Below are positions 30,396 to 40,115 of a stretch of DNA of 64,000 nucleotides, in pieces. Source of the DNA: Limnanthes douglasii subsp. nivea (lineage: Eukaryota; Streptophyta; Magnoliopsida; Brassicales; Limnanthaceae); contig JAUPFV010000004.1 in assembly GCA_036936605.1 (NCBI GenBank), forward strand, positions 297,952,009-298,016,008, read 5' to 3'. How positions within the stretch are numbered: the first letter of the stretch is position 1; each line of letters opens with the position of its first letter. Under the pieces are notes generated by a model. That model saw only the letters and a program-made list of their open reading frames with translations, searched no databases and had not been told where the DNA came from. Made by a program: the position numbers and the translations under genes.

Positions 30396-30415
30396 CTCTC
30401 CGTGGCACCGGAGAG
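30396..30415 (-). other. Conserved hairpin downstream of pol, element E
   Basis: Minus strand CTCTCCGGTGCCACGGAGAG: perfect 7-bp stem CTCTCCG/CGGAGAG with six-base loop GTGCCA, about 65 bases after the pol stop. Confidence 0.7.
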
Positions 30416-30478
30416 AGGTTGTGGTATGCCCCCAAATATTTACATGGATGTTTAAACAGGTAAATATTTACATAAGTT

Positions 30479-32632
30479 TTATTCCAAATACATTCGAAGG
30501 TGTTCAATATTCCAAGGGTGAGTTAAAACCCTGCCATCTTTGTCTTCCAGCCAGTATGTGCCAGGCTTGATTCTTTCAACCACAGTGTAGGGACCCTCCC
30601 AAGTTGGGGCCAGCTTTCCGAAGAGCTTTTCCTTGGTATGTAAGAAAACTTTCCTAAGCACCTTATCGCCTGGTTGAAAGTCCCTTCTTTTGACTTTAGA
30701 AGCAAACCTGCTCCTCATCAAGCCCTGATAGTGTGCCACTCTAAGATGAGCTTTTACTCGCCTTTCTTCAATTAAATCAAGTTGATTTCTAACTGCCATT
30801 TCATTAGCCTGTCCGGAGAAGTTGTGCACTCGGAAAGAGGGAAGTGTCTTTTCTATGGGGGCTACTGCATCCATCGCATAGACCAAGGCAAAAGGTGACT
30901 CTTGTGTTGCAGCCCCAGGTGTTGTCCGGTAAGCCCACAAGACTTCTTGTAAATAACTAGGCCACTTCCCAGCAGCCCCTTCCAAATTTTTCTTTAAACC
31001 GGACAGTATTGTTCTGTTAGCCACTTCAACTTGCCCATTGGCTTGTGGGTGGAATGGTGAAGAAAAGCAGTGCTGAATACCCCTTGATGCACAGAAGCTC
31101 TCCATTTCTCTGTTGTCAAACTGTGGCCCATTGTCTGTTGTTATTCTCTGGGGAACACCAAATCTGCAACATATGTTGGATAGAATGAATTTTATAACAG
31201 CCTTTGATGTTGTTCCTGCCAAGGGGGCTGCTTCTACCCACTTCGAAAAGTAGTCAATGGCTACGATTATGGTTTTACGCCCTCCGGACGCCATAGGGAG
31301 AGGCCCAACTAAGTCTAATCCCCATCGAGCAAAAGGGATAGGCTCAGAAATTGATTCCATGGGAATGGCTGGTACATGAATTTCATTGCTGTACCTCTGG
31401 CATGGGTCACACCTTCTTACTAGTTCCTTGGCATCTTTCATTATTGATGGCCAATAATATCCGGAGAGAAGCACTCTTCTTGTTAATGCTCTAAATCCAC
31501 AATGGGCTGATCCCTCACCATCATGCAATTCGGAGAGAACCATTTGTGACTCATGATCTCCTAAACAGCGTAGGAGAGGTTTGCTATAGGATTTCTTGTA
31601 CAAGACCTCTCTAATCATGATGAAACCACGAGCCTTGTGTTTTAGAGTTCTAGCTTGTGATTTATTTAAAGGTATGATGCCATCGGACAGATACTGCAAA
31701 AGAGGAGACCTCCAATCCTGAGACTGATTTACTTGTATTTCAAAGATTTCCTCTTTCTCCCCTTCATCAAGTTGAATAGAAGGACTTTCAAGCACATGGA
31801 TCCATGGATAGGACTCCGTGTATGCTATTGTTGCCAACGAGTCTGCTAGCTCATTCTCTGCCCGGGGGATATGCTCATAGACAACAGCTTTAAATTTCAT
31901 TGCCTCATTTTTCAAAAGAATTAAATATTTGATCAATTGTTCCTTTCTAGCTTCTGATAAGCCCAAAGCATGGTGGACGAGCAACTGGGAGTCACTTAGT
32001 AGCTTGACCCTTTTTGCTCCACAGATGTAAGCCAACTTCAGCCCAGCTATAGCTGCTTCGTATTCGGACTCGTTGTTGGACGCCCTGAAAGCAAAACAAA
32101 TAGCTTGGAACATGTTGTCCCCATAGGGGGAAGTAAGACATATTCCTGCTCCAGATCCTATGGCACTGGATCCTCCATCTGTCCGGACAATCCACACTTT
32201 TTTGTCTTTTGAGTCAGCAGGTTGCTCTGAGTCTCTATCAGAATGGAATTCGACCAGAAAATCAGCCACAGTTTGAGCTTTTACTGCTGTTCGAGGAGCA
32301 AAGTCTATGTCGAAGTCCCCCAACTCTACTGACCACTTTGTCATTCTACTTGAAATATCTGCTTTTTGAAGGACATTCTTTAAAGGGAAAGATGTCCGGA
32401 CAACGATAGGATGAGCCTGAAAATAAGGCCTCATCTTTCTGGCCGCTATCACCAAGGCCAATGCTAGTTTCTCAAGTTTCAAGTAACGGCGTTCAGCATC
32501 AATCAAGCTTTTGCTGATGTAGTATACCGGGTGAGGGTACCCATCAACCTCCTTCACTAGCACAGCACTGATGGCACAGCTTGAAACAGCCAGATATACA
32601 AAAAGAGTCTCCCCATCGACTGGTTTGAACAA
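30479..32632 (-). CDS. pol: RNase H, aRNH and integrase, element E (open, 5'-truncated pol)
   Basis: 717 open codons, the frame running on upstream towards the LTR without an ATG, so the start is unknown. Residues from 32632: RNase H (about 30-100), aRNH (about 146-270) with Asp152, Glu188 or Glu190, Asp214 and Asp264 in the expected places, HHCC zinc region (His370, His377, Cys408, Cys411), integrase core with Asp440, Asp500 and Glu536 (35 residues between the last two), and a C-terminal WEGPYTV block. All catalytic residues look intact. RT, protease and Gag are missing. Confidence 0.85.
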   Translation of the reverse strand: MFKPVDGETLFVYLAVSSCAISAVLVKEVDGYPHPVYYISKSLIDAERRYLKLEKLALALVIAARKMRPYFQAHPIVVRTSFPLKNVLQKADISSRMTKWSVELGDFDIDFAPRTAVKAQTVADFLVEFHSDRDSEQPADSKDKKVWIVRTDGGSSAIGSGAGICLTSPYGDNMFQAICFAFRASNNESEYEAAIAGLKLAYICGAKRVKLLSDSQLLVHHALGLSEARKEQLIKYLILLKNEAMKFKAVVYEHIPRAENELADSLATIAYTESYPWIHVLESPSIQLDEGEKEEIFEIQVNQSQDWRSPLLQYLSDGIIPLNKSQARTLKHKARGFIMIREVLYKKSYSKPLLRCLGDHESQMVLSELHDGEGSAHCGFRALTRRVLLSGYYWPSIMKDAKELVRRCDPCQRYSNEIHVPAIPMESISEPIPFARWGLDLVGPLPMASGGRKTIIVAIDYFSKWVEAAPLAGTTSKAVIKFILSNICCRFGVPQRITTDNGPQFDNREMESFCASRGIQHCFSSPFHPQANGQVEVANRTILSGLKKNLEGAAGKWPSYLQEVLWAYRTTPGAATQESPFALVYAMDAVAPIEKTLPSFRVHNFSGQANEMAVRNQLDLIEERRVKAHLRVAHYQGLMRSRFASKVKRRDFQPGDKVLRKVFLHTKEKLFGKLAPTWEGPYTVVERIKPGTYWLEDKDGRVLTHPWNIEHLRMYLE

Positions 32633-32678
32633 GGTCTTGGGGGAGGACAGATGCTTTTTGATTTCATTGAATGCCTCA

Positions 32679-32695
32679 TCACACTGTGGTCGCCA
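32679..32695 (-). promoter_or_regulatory. Primer binding site fused to pol, element E
   Basis: Minus strand TGGCGACCACAGTG then TGATGAGGC of pol. Element D has the first part followed by GGAG, and pol of C and D has CAGTG before TGRTGAGG. The shared bases (CCACAGTG) mark a microhomology deletion. Confidence 0.75.
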
Positions 32696-32698
32696 ATT

Positions 32699-33202
32699 TG
32701 GTGAGGATAAAAGTAGCCTGAGGGTAGGCTGGTAATTTTAAGTGGAGTTTTAAGGCGGCGTGAGGGTGTTTCACTGTGGTGTGGTGGTGTTTAAGGGTGT
32801 TTTAATATATTTCAAAGTGTTTCAAAGTGTTTCAAGGGTGGAGAGAGAATTAAGCAGCCTGGCAGTAGTTAATTTTTCTTACCCCTAGTTAATGCTGGTG
32901 GTTGGGCATTTATAGTGTGAAATTTGGGCCCTTATGGGCTTTCGGGTCAAGTTTAATGCACCCGGGTCATGTTTAAAGACCCATGAGTTTTAAGCAGGTG
33001 TATAGGTAGCTTAGTCAGATAGTGATTAGGTTTTTTAGTACTTTGGTCATAGTTCGAACTGCCTTATGTTTGCAGTGTTCAAAGTCATCTGTCCGGTTCA
33101 ACCAGTGCCGTTCGAACTGAAGTCATGGAGTCTGTCCGAATTTACGGGGTGATTTTACTTTGGACTACCCTTCCGGGGAGCTCTTCGAATTCGGACTCAT
33201 CA
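32699..33202 (-). repeat. 5' LTR of element E (504 bp)
   Basis: Pairs with 26123-26626, about four differences by eye. Followed by CTTGT at 33203-33207. Confidence 0.92.
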
Positions 33203-33670
33203 CTTGTAACAATATAACCCTCTCCCGGTAATAAAGGACGTGCTCTCTTCATCTTGTGCATCCAACCGGATTTGATTATTCCCTGAATACGCATCCATGA
33301 AAGACAACAATCGATTGCCCGAAGTCGAATCCACTAACTGATCAATGCGGGGCACCGAAAATGGATCCTTAGGACAAGCTCTGTTTAAGTCCGTGAAGTC
33401 CACTCACATTCTCCACTTGCCATTATTTTTCCTGACTAAGACTGGATTCAAGGCCCATACGGGATAATGCGACTCGCGAATGTGGCCTATGCTTAATAGC
33501 CTTTCTACTTCCAACAAAATAGCTGCAGCCTTCTCCTGAGAAACTGGTCTCTTTTTCTGGACAATGGGTCGAACATCAAGTCGTACCGCAAGTTTATGAC
33601 ATATTATCTCTGATGGTACTCCAGTAACATCCTGTGCAGACCAAGCAAACATATCGAGTTTGTTAGACAA
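33203..33670 (-). pseudogene. RT N-terminal part, element A2 (right of E)
   Basis: Copy of 3865-4333. TGA in the KWRMC motif as in A1. One base is missing from an A-run near 33670, giving an extra frameshift. Ends at element E. Confidence 0.78.
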
Positions 33671-33817
33671 AACGCAATTAATCTTTCTCTGAACTCAAAA
33701 GAAAGTTTTATTCCGATCTTCAACAATTAGCCCTCTCCAAATTTATGTTCCTCAGACCAGAAATCCATGGGTCTCCCTCGGATCATCACATGGAATGATT
33801 TCCGAGGAAGACCCCTT

Positions 33818-33826
33818 TAATTGCTA
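33818..33826 (-). promoter_or_regulatory. Stop with readthrough-type context (UAG CAA UUA), A2
   Basis: Same as 4481-4489: TAG CAA TTA in frame after the protease. Confidence 0.6.
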
Positions 33827-34402
33827 TGCCTTGTCCGATATTTCTCCCCGAACTCCCTTTGAAGATAAAGCGATCTGGTAACATTCGCGGGCCATCTTCT
33901 GGCTGCTCCTGATTGTCCCGATGTTGTTGCCTACCACATATTTTAGACATTGATGCACCGTCGAAATCACACCATGCATTTGGGACAGCCAAGAGCGACC
34001 CAAAATTGCATTATACGAAGTTGGTGCATCGACAACAATGAACAATACTTCCACTTCCTTCTTGAACGGCCCACGACCTAACTCGACCACACACTGAAAT
34101 TCTCCAACAACCACTGTTGTGGCGCCGGTAAATCCTACTATGGTTCTGATTGATCGTCATATCACCGGTGGGTCAGAAATTCTCCTGTAAGTGCTCATAA
34201 ATAAGATGTTCGCTGAACTTCCTGTATCAACAAGTATCTTCTGAACTTGATCACCAGCAATACCCGCGACAATCACCATCGCATCTTCGTGAGGGCCCGC
34301 GACATTTCGCATGTCGTCATTATCAAAACATATGATGGGGGAGGGTAATCGATGCATTTGTGCCGACACTACTGCTTCAATCTGGGTAGTCAGATTGACC
34401 AT
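33824..34402 (-). pseudogene. Protease, element A2 (broken)
   Basis: Copy of 4487-5065, with intact DTGSSANILF, the shared TGA near 34155 and the shared frameshift to gag. Confidence 0.8.
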
Positions 34403-36294
34403 ATGCTTTTCCGCGAGCTATTAGAATTCCCTGCGATGGTATCCCCTCCAAAGATTTCCAGTGACTCAAAGAAAGCACAGAGGTCGTTTACTTTACCCCT
34501 CGGAATAATTTCCTCCACCATATTTACGTTGTTCCTTCCCTCCTTGGGATCCGGATACTCTTGCTCAATATCAAAAACGTCAACTTCCTCAGAAATCACC
34601 ATAGCTGTGTCAGCGATTTTTGGAACAACCTTTACCGCCGCATTTTTCTGAGAATGTTTTTCCATAAACTCTAGCAACATTCCATTCTCAATCAAAGCTT
34701 GCACTTCTTTTTTCAAAGCAATACAGTCCTTCGTATCGTGCCCGATATCCTCGTGATACTTACAATACTTGCTAACACTTCTGATTTCCCTCGGAGTTTG
34801 AATAGGAAAAGGTTTCTTGAACGGCACCGTTGATCTTGCCTTATCAAATACCGTGGCAACATTTTCCGTTAACTCCGCAAAATAGTTCGGTCGAACCCAC
34901 TTGTTCGAGATTAGTCTAGCCCCTTGATTGTAATTTTGCTCATTGCCATAATATTGCGGGTTTGTTTTCTGCCTCGACGGATATTGACCCGTACTTTTAT
35001 CTTGAACGTTGGCACGAGGCCCTTGGTTACTAGACTCAGATCTCTGAAACTGGTTCTGATCCAATTGATCACCGGATCCTTTCTCAGATGCTTGAGTCTC
35101 CTCCACCAGAATTCTCTTCTCAACCTGATCCAACAATGCTCCAAAGGTCATGGCCTGACTCTCCGCCACCGTGTCCTTTAATAGTCCGGGGAGTAGGCCC
35201 ATCCTGAAGGCTGCAAGTGCCACTGAGTCTTTACAATACTCCATGTCTGTTTTCGTTTTGACGAATCGATTGGTATAATTTTTCAAGCTTTCCCCAACTT
35301 TTTGTCTACAATAGATTATCGTATCTCCGTTAGCTCTGAACTTTTTGCTCCCCAAAAAGTGATGTCTGAAGATATTCGAAAACATGTCGAAATGCTTTAT
35401 CAAGCCATGCGGAAGCCTATTATACCACTTGGAAGCTACCCCCTTGAAGGTCTGAGAAAACACTCTACACAACAATTTATCATCGTCATCGAAATAAATC
35501 ACGAAGTTTTTGAATTGCTCGATGTGGTTATCAGGGTCTTGTGTCCCATCAAACTTTTCTAACTTCGAGATATCGAAATGTTTTGGGAGATTTCCCACCA
35601 AAATATCCGGGGACAAAGGAGAAACTCTCCAATTATGGCCCGTCCGCTAAACATTAGATCTCGAGTTTTCATTGCTCGGAAAATACAATCCCTCCTCGGA
35701 TGGTAGAGTATATTGATGCTGCCACTCCGAATTTCGCGGGCCAACGTTTTGGTTTCCAGCGGGAAAATTAGTTTGTCCATAACCCCGCTCATTAAATCGA
35801 GTATGATAACTCTTATCCCTCGGAGATTTCCTCTCTGCGCTTCTTCCCTTCCGGTGATCTGCGAGTCCTCGACCATATCTTTTCTTTCTGTGATTTTTCC
35901 TAGGAGATGATTCTGACGTGCTGTAACAGGAATAATCGCTCGAGTCAGGTGACTCCAGACGTCGTTTTTCTTTCCTCCTGGAAGGTCGTCGTTCATATCC
36001 CCTATATCTATTATCCATGGTTTTAGGACGAAAATCGGCTTCGCGCTCCTCTTTTCCACTGTCTGGCTCCCTTCTCACCTCAGAGCGAAGATTCGCCTGA
36101 ACAGTTTCCTTTTCCGCCTTCAACCTCTCGATCTCCAGCAACAATTCGTTCCTTCGAGCCAACAAGTCTGAGTCATCAAAAGTGTCTCCAACACACTGGC
36201 CCCCATGAGCCTCGTATTCCATGTCATCCCGATAGTTGTCACCCACCAGATTCTCCTCGCAATTATTAACAAAATCGTCCCCTTGCTCTTCCAT
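34390..36294 (-). pseudogene. Gag, element A2 (one nonsense stop)
   Basis: Same gene as 5053-6957. The TAA of A1 near 6808 is GAA here, but TAT has become TAG at 35647-35649, ending the first piece. Gag domain, zinc knuckle variant and coiled coil as in A1. ATG at 36294. Confidence 0.83.
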
Positions 36295-36352
36295 AATTTC
36301 CCTCGGATTAAGAATTATTTCCAGGAAGCGATTGTCATCAGAACAATCTTCG

Positions 36353-36371
36353 TTTCCCACAAACGGCGCCA
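36353..36371 (-). promoter_or_regulatory. Primer binding site, element A2
   Basis: TGGCGCCGTTTGTGGGAAA, identical to A1. Confidence 0.7.
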
Positions 36372-36372
36372 C

Positions 36373-36807
36373 TGAAGAGTTTTAAGAATGCTCAGGGGTG
36401 ATTTTGTGTTACGAAGATCTCTTAGTGCCAGAATAGACTTAAGGACTTAGCTAAGGAATATTTTTAGAGAGATAAAGTAAGTACCAGCTTAAGTAGAGAG
36501 AGAAAGTAGTTTTATATTCATCTCGAGATCTGTGAGGCGTGTGTGGTCCTTTTATAGTACAATTGCACGTCCCACACGCTTTAATTCCCATTTATTACAT
36601 CTTTGGTCCATATATCTTTTCACCTTCTTATAATAGCTATCTCTTTTATAGTCTATACAATTCTCCCATAATATAATTTCTACTTTACAATTCTCTCCTA
36701 ACAAACTTCTTCTTTACAATTCTCTCCTAACAAACTTCTTCTTTACAATTCTCTTCTAACAAACTTCTTCTTTACAATTTTACCATGTCTTTTATTCTCC
36801 CTCATCA
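36373..36807 (-). repeat. 5' LTR of element A2 (435 bp)
   Basis: One base longer than the A1 LTR. TATA box (plus view CTTTTATA) at 36549-36556 and three 29-bp repeats near 36684-36771. Outer flank GCAAT inside gag of B2. Confidence 0.88.
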
Positions 36808-37490
36808 GCAATAGCTTCTCTAAGGCAAGGATTAAACCCGGGGAATCTGGCCGATTCGGTAACCAGAAAAAAGGCTAGGACTTGGGGTGGTTTGCTAAAC
36901 CAGGTGGGGAAGCAAATCAATGTAGATGAAATAAAAAATACTAGGGTGCACATGCAAGTGAGGTCTGCCCCAGCTGCACCAAACCAGAATCAGTCCGGAT
37001 ACAAGGCCAAAAAAGTCGGACAGGGGCCCAACAGGGCCAAACATACTCAATCTCACCCAGCTCCAGCTCAGAGCCAACAGTCTAGAAATAAACGAGGACC
37101 TTGGGTCCAACCGGAGTGGTTTGCTGAATTGAAAGAAAATGTGGCAACTATCTATAACAAAACAAAAGATGAAGTACATTTCAGGAAGCCGGAAGCGCTT
37201 CAATCTCCTAGGGAAAGTCGTAATACTTGTTTTTGTCAATATCATCATGATATTGGCCATAACACCGAGGATTGCATCGCTTTGAAACAAGAGGTGTAGA
37301 ATCTGATTAAAAGGGGAAAGTTGGGAGCTTATGTCAAGAGAAGAAGTAGGAACAGGCCTGACAATGCTCACCGGACTGGCCCAACGAACAATGCGGGAAC
37401 ATCTGCTCCGGACGGGGCCATGGTAATCATTGAAATATTCTATGTAGAATCAGAGTATTTGGATCCTGATCCAACCCGGAATAGGTGGGT
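36808..37490 (+). pseudogene. Gag C-terminal part, element B2
   Basis: Copy of 7470-8155 with the same TAG (37297-37299) and the same frameshift. Zinc knuckle variant CQYHHDIGHNTEDC. Confidence 0.8.
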
Positions 37491-38182
37491 ATTATAACAG
37501 AACATACCAAGACACTGTCAGGACTCATAAGATTTTTTGAGTCAATCACTATTTTCGGAGGGGACACTATGACTGCGCCGACTCCTTCTTCAAGGAAGAG
37601 GCATGTTCACACTCTAGCTACTCAGTTAGAGGGAGGCATGTCCTTCTATCAGTCCCAAATTCCTTTTCCCTTCATTTTTTTTGATGAAGATGATCTAAGG
37701 GACGTAGTTGGTCCTCATGAGGATGTTGTGGTGATAGGAGCATCGATTGGGGGCAATAACATCAGGCGAATTTTGGTTGACACTGACAGCTCAACCAATA
37801 TTCTCTTTTTAAGTTCTTATAAAAAATGAAGAATCCAGCAGTGATTCAGCGTTCGAACAGATCCATTGTGGGCTTCACAGGAAGCTCCGCAGATGTGATC
37901 GAAGAGTTTTAGGAGGAGGTATTGTTGGGCAAAGGCCATTTCAAGAAGATGGTCAGGGTACTTTTCGTTATGGTAGATTTCTCCACGTGTTACAATGCGA
38001 TCTTTGGGAGATCCTGGCTCTCCAGGATGCATGTTGTGGCTTCAACAGTTCACCAATGTTTAAAGTATATAGTTCAAGGACAAGTGGGAGTTGTCCGGAG
38101 TAGGCAAAAAATAGCAAGAGAATGTTATGCAACTGCACTTGCTCCTAAAACTATAGGGGCAGTCCGGATAAATGAAGATTAG
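37485..38182 (+). pseudogene. Protease, element B2 (DTG to DTD)
   Basis: Reads one frame further than B1 through GNNIRRILVDTDSSTNILF, then a frameshift at an A-run near 37823. Ends at TAG 38180 in TAG CAG TTG. Confidence 0.75.
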
Positions 38183-39634
38183 CAGTTGTTGGGGCCCTCT
38201 GAGGGTGAGGGTGAAATTGATGACCCCAGAGAGACCCCTGGTGTTTTGATATCAATCGAAGAAGTTGAAACCCACTCTCTGGTTGAAGGAAGAAATGTTA
38301 AAGTTGGCTCCAAGATGGCACCAGAATTGAAGAAAAAAGTGTTGTCCTTATTGGCAAGCCACCAACATGTTTTGCTTGGTGTAATGTTGATGTGACTGGA
38401 GTACCTGCAAATGTTATATCACACCAACTATCCATCCGAAGAGATGTTGCACCTGATATGCAAAGAAGGAGAGCTTTCTCTAAGGAGAAAGTTGATGTCA
38501 TAGTTCAAGAGGTTGACCGACTTACCAAGATGAGGCACACAAAGGCGTCTCAATGTCCTTTATGGACAGCCAATCCAGTGTTAGTAAAGAAAAAGAATGG
38601 GAAATGGTGTATGTGTATTGACTTTACTGACCTCAATAGAGCTTTCCCAAAAGATCTCTATCCAATCCCCCAGATAGATCAGTTGGTAGACTCCACATCT
38701 GGGAACAAGTTATTGTCCTTCATGGATGCTTTCTCCGGTTATAACCAGATACAAGTGGATCTGAAGGACCAGGAACACACTACTTTTGTTACAGATAGGG
38801 CCCTCCATTGTTACAAGGTGATTCCTTTTGGGTTGAAGAATGTTGGGGCTACCTATCAGAGGTTGGTGAACAAAGCGTTTGCTGATCAGATTGGGAGAAA
38901 TATGGAAGTATATATTGATGACATGATGGTAAAAAACTTGGAAGAAGAGTTGCACTTGGCTGATCTTCAAGAAACTTTTGCCAACTTGGCAAAGGTTAAT
39001 TTAAAATTGAATCCAGAAATATGTCTTTGGGGTGAAATCCGGAAAAATTTTAGGGTACGTGATAAGTGAGAAAGGGATACAGCCTGATCCGGACCAGCTT
39101 GATGACTTATTAATAATGGATCCTCCTCAGAATGTTAAAGAAGTACAAAGGTTGACAGCTAGGTTAGCTGCTTTAAATCGTTTTATTTCAAGGTCTTCGG
39201 ATAGGTGTGCCCCGTTTTTCGAGACTTTAAAGGGTGCTAAAGACTTTAACTAGTCTCCACAGTACGACCAGACATTTAATGAAATAAAATAGCATTTATC
39301 TTCCCCCAAAACCCTTTACAAACCTGTTGACGGAGAAACACTGTACATATACCTAACTGTGTCTGAATGTGCTATAAGTGCGGTGCTGGTAAGAGAGGTG
39401 GAAAATTATCCTCGTCCGGTGTACTACATCAGCAAGAGTCTGATGGATGCTGAAAAAAGGTACTTAAAGCTTGAAAAACTGGCACTAGCCTTGGTGATTG
39501 CTGCCAAAAAAATGAGGCCGTATTTTCAGCCTTATTCTATTATCGTCCGGACGTCTTTTCCTTTGAAAAACTTCCTTCATAAGGTAGACATATCAAGCAG
39601 GATGACCAAATAGTTAGTATTATTGGGTGATTAT
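38183..39634 (+). pseudogene. RT and RNase H, element B2 (left of D)
   Basis: RT frame 38392-39069 is open with YIDDMMVK; the same frameshift as B1 follows. KWRMC has become KWCMC. RNase H frame 39359-39613 ends SSRMTK and TAG. Interrupted at 39634 by element D after ATTAT. Confidence 0.8.
39630..39634. repeat. Target duplication of element D, left (ATTAT)
   Basis: Identical to ATTAT at 50040-50044. Joining the flanks restores the RNase H to aRNH reading (LLGDYDIDFAPRTA). Confidence 0.92.
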
Positions 39635-40043
39635 TGATGAGTCCGAATTCTGCCTGCTCCCCGGACAGGGACAGATCGGTCCAAGGCCTCCGGACCGGAC
39701 AGACTACTTCGAACACTTAGCCTATTGGGACTGTTCGAACTATGACAAAAGTACTAAAAAACCTAAACAATTCTTGACTAAGCTACTTGCTCTCCTACTT
39801 AGAGCTCATGGGTCTTTAAACATGACCCGGGTCCATTGAACATGACCCGAAAGCCCATAAGGGCCCAAATGTAAGGGTATAAATACCCAACCATCTGCAT
39901 TAAATGTGGGTAATGAAAATTAACTGCAACCAGCCAGCTTAATTCTCCCTCTACGCTCTATTCTAAAGATTAAACACCCGCATACTACCACAAAACACCA
40001 AACAAATTACAAATTTACCCTCGTACGATAATTAACCTCACCA
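39635..40043 (+). repeat. 5' LTR of element D (409 bp)
   Basis: TGATGAGTCCGAATTC to CCTCACCA. TATA box TATAAATA at 39878-39885. The first 316 bases recur at 10299-10614. Confidence 0.93.
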
Positions 40044-40046
40044 AAT

Positions 40047-40064
40047 TGGCGACCACAGTGGGAG
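40047..40064 (+). promoter_or_regulatory. Primer binding site, element D
   Basis: TGGCGACCACAGTGGGAG, three bases after the LTR. Shared type with C and E. Confidence 0.7.
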
Positions 40065-40115
40065 AAGAGGGTGCCTGAATCAAGCATTCAAAACCAGCAA
40101 AGAAAGTCAGTCTGA

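Larger units (their letters stand above)
30019..30478. other. Convergent spacer of element E
   Basis: Two CCTTGGAAGGCCAAGG hairpins (30059-30074 and 30149-30164), the pol-side hairpin (30396-30415) and the GTTTAAAC/TAAATATTTA block (30434-30472). No gene is seen. Confidence 0.75.
26123..33202 (-). mobile_element. Element E: internally deleted Tat-type element, 7,080 bp
   Basis: Minus-strand element with two 504-bp LTRs differing at about four positions, perfect target duplication CTTGT, primer binding site and polypurine tract. Gag, protease and most RT are absent: the primer binding site joins directly to the RNase H part of pol. Both remaining genes (RNase H-integrase frame and antisense ORF) are open. 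The duplicated copy A1 lacks it, so it is the youngest insertion seen here. Confidence 0.93.
10615..36807 (-). mobile_element. Element A2: second copy of family A, split by elements C and E
   Basis: Pieces: 10615-11074 and 21643-26122 and 33203-36807. Removing C and E restores one minus-strand element with the antisense ORF at the left and the 5' LTR at 36373-36807, outer flank GCAAT. Its 3' LTR is not present: the left end is cut inside the antisense ORF at the junction 10614/10615. About 1 percent divergence from A1 by eye, higher (about 3 percent) in the coiled-coil segment. Confidence 0.88.
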
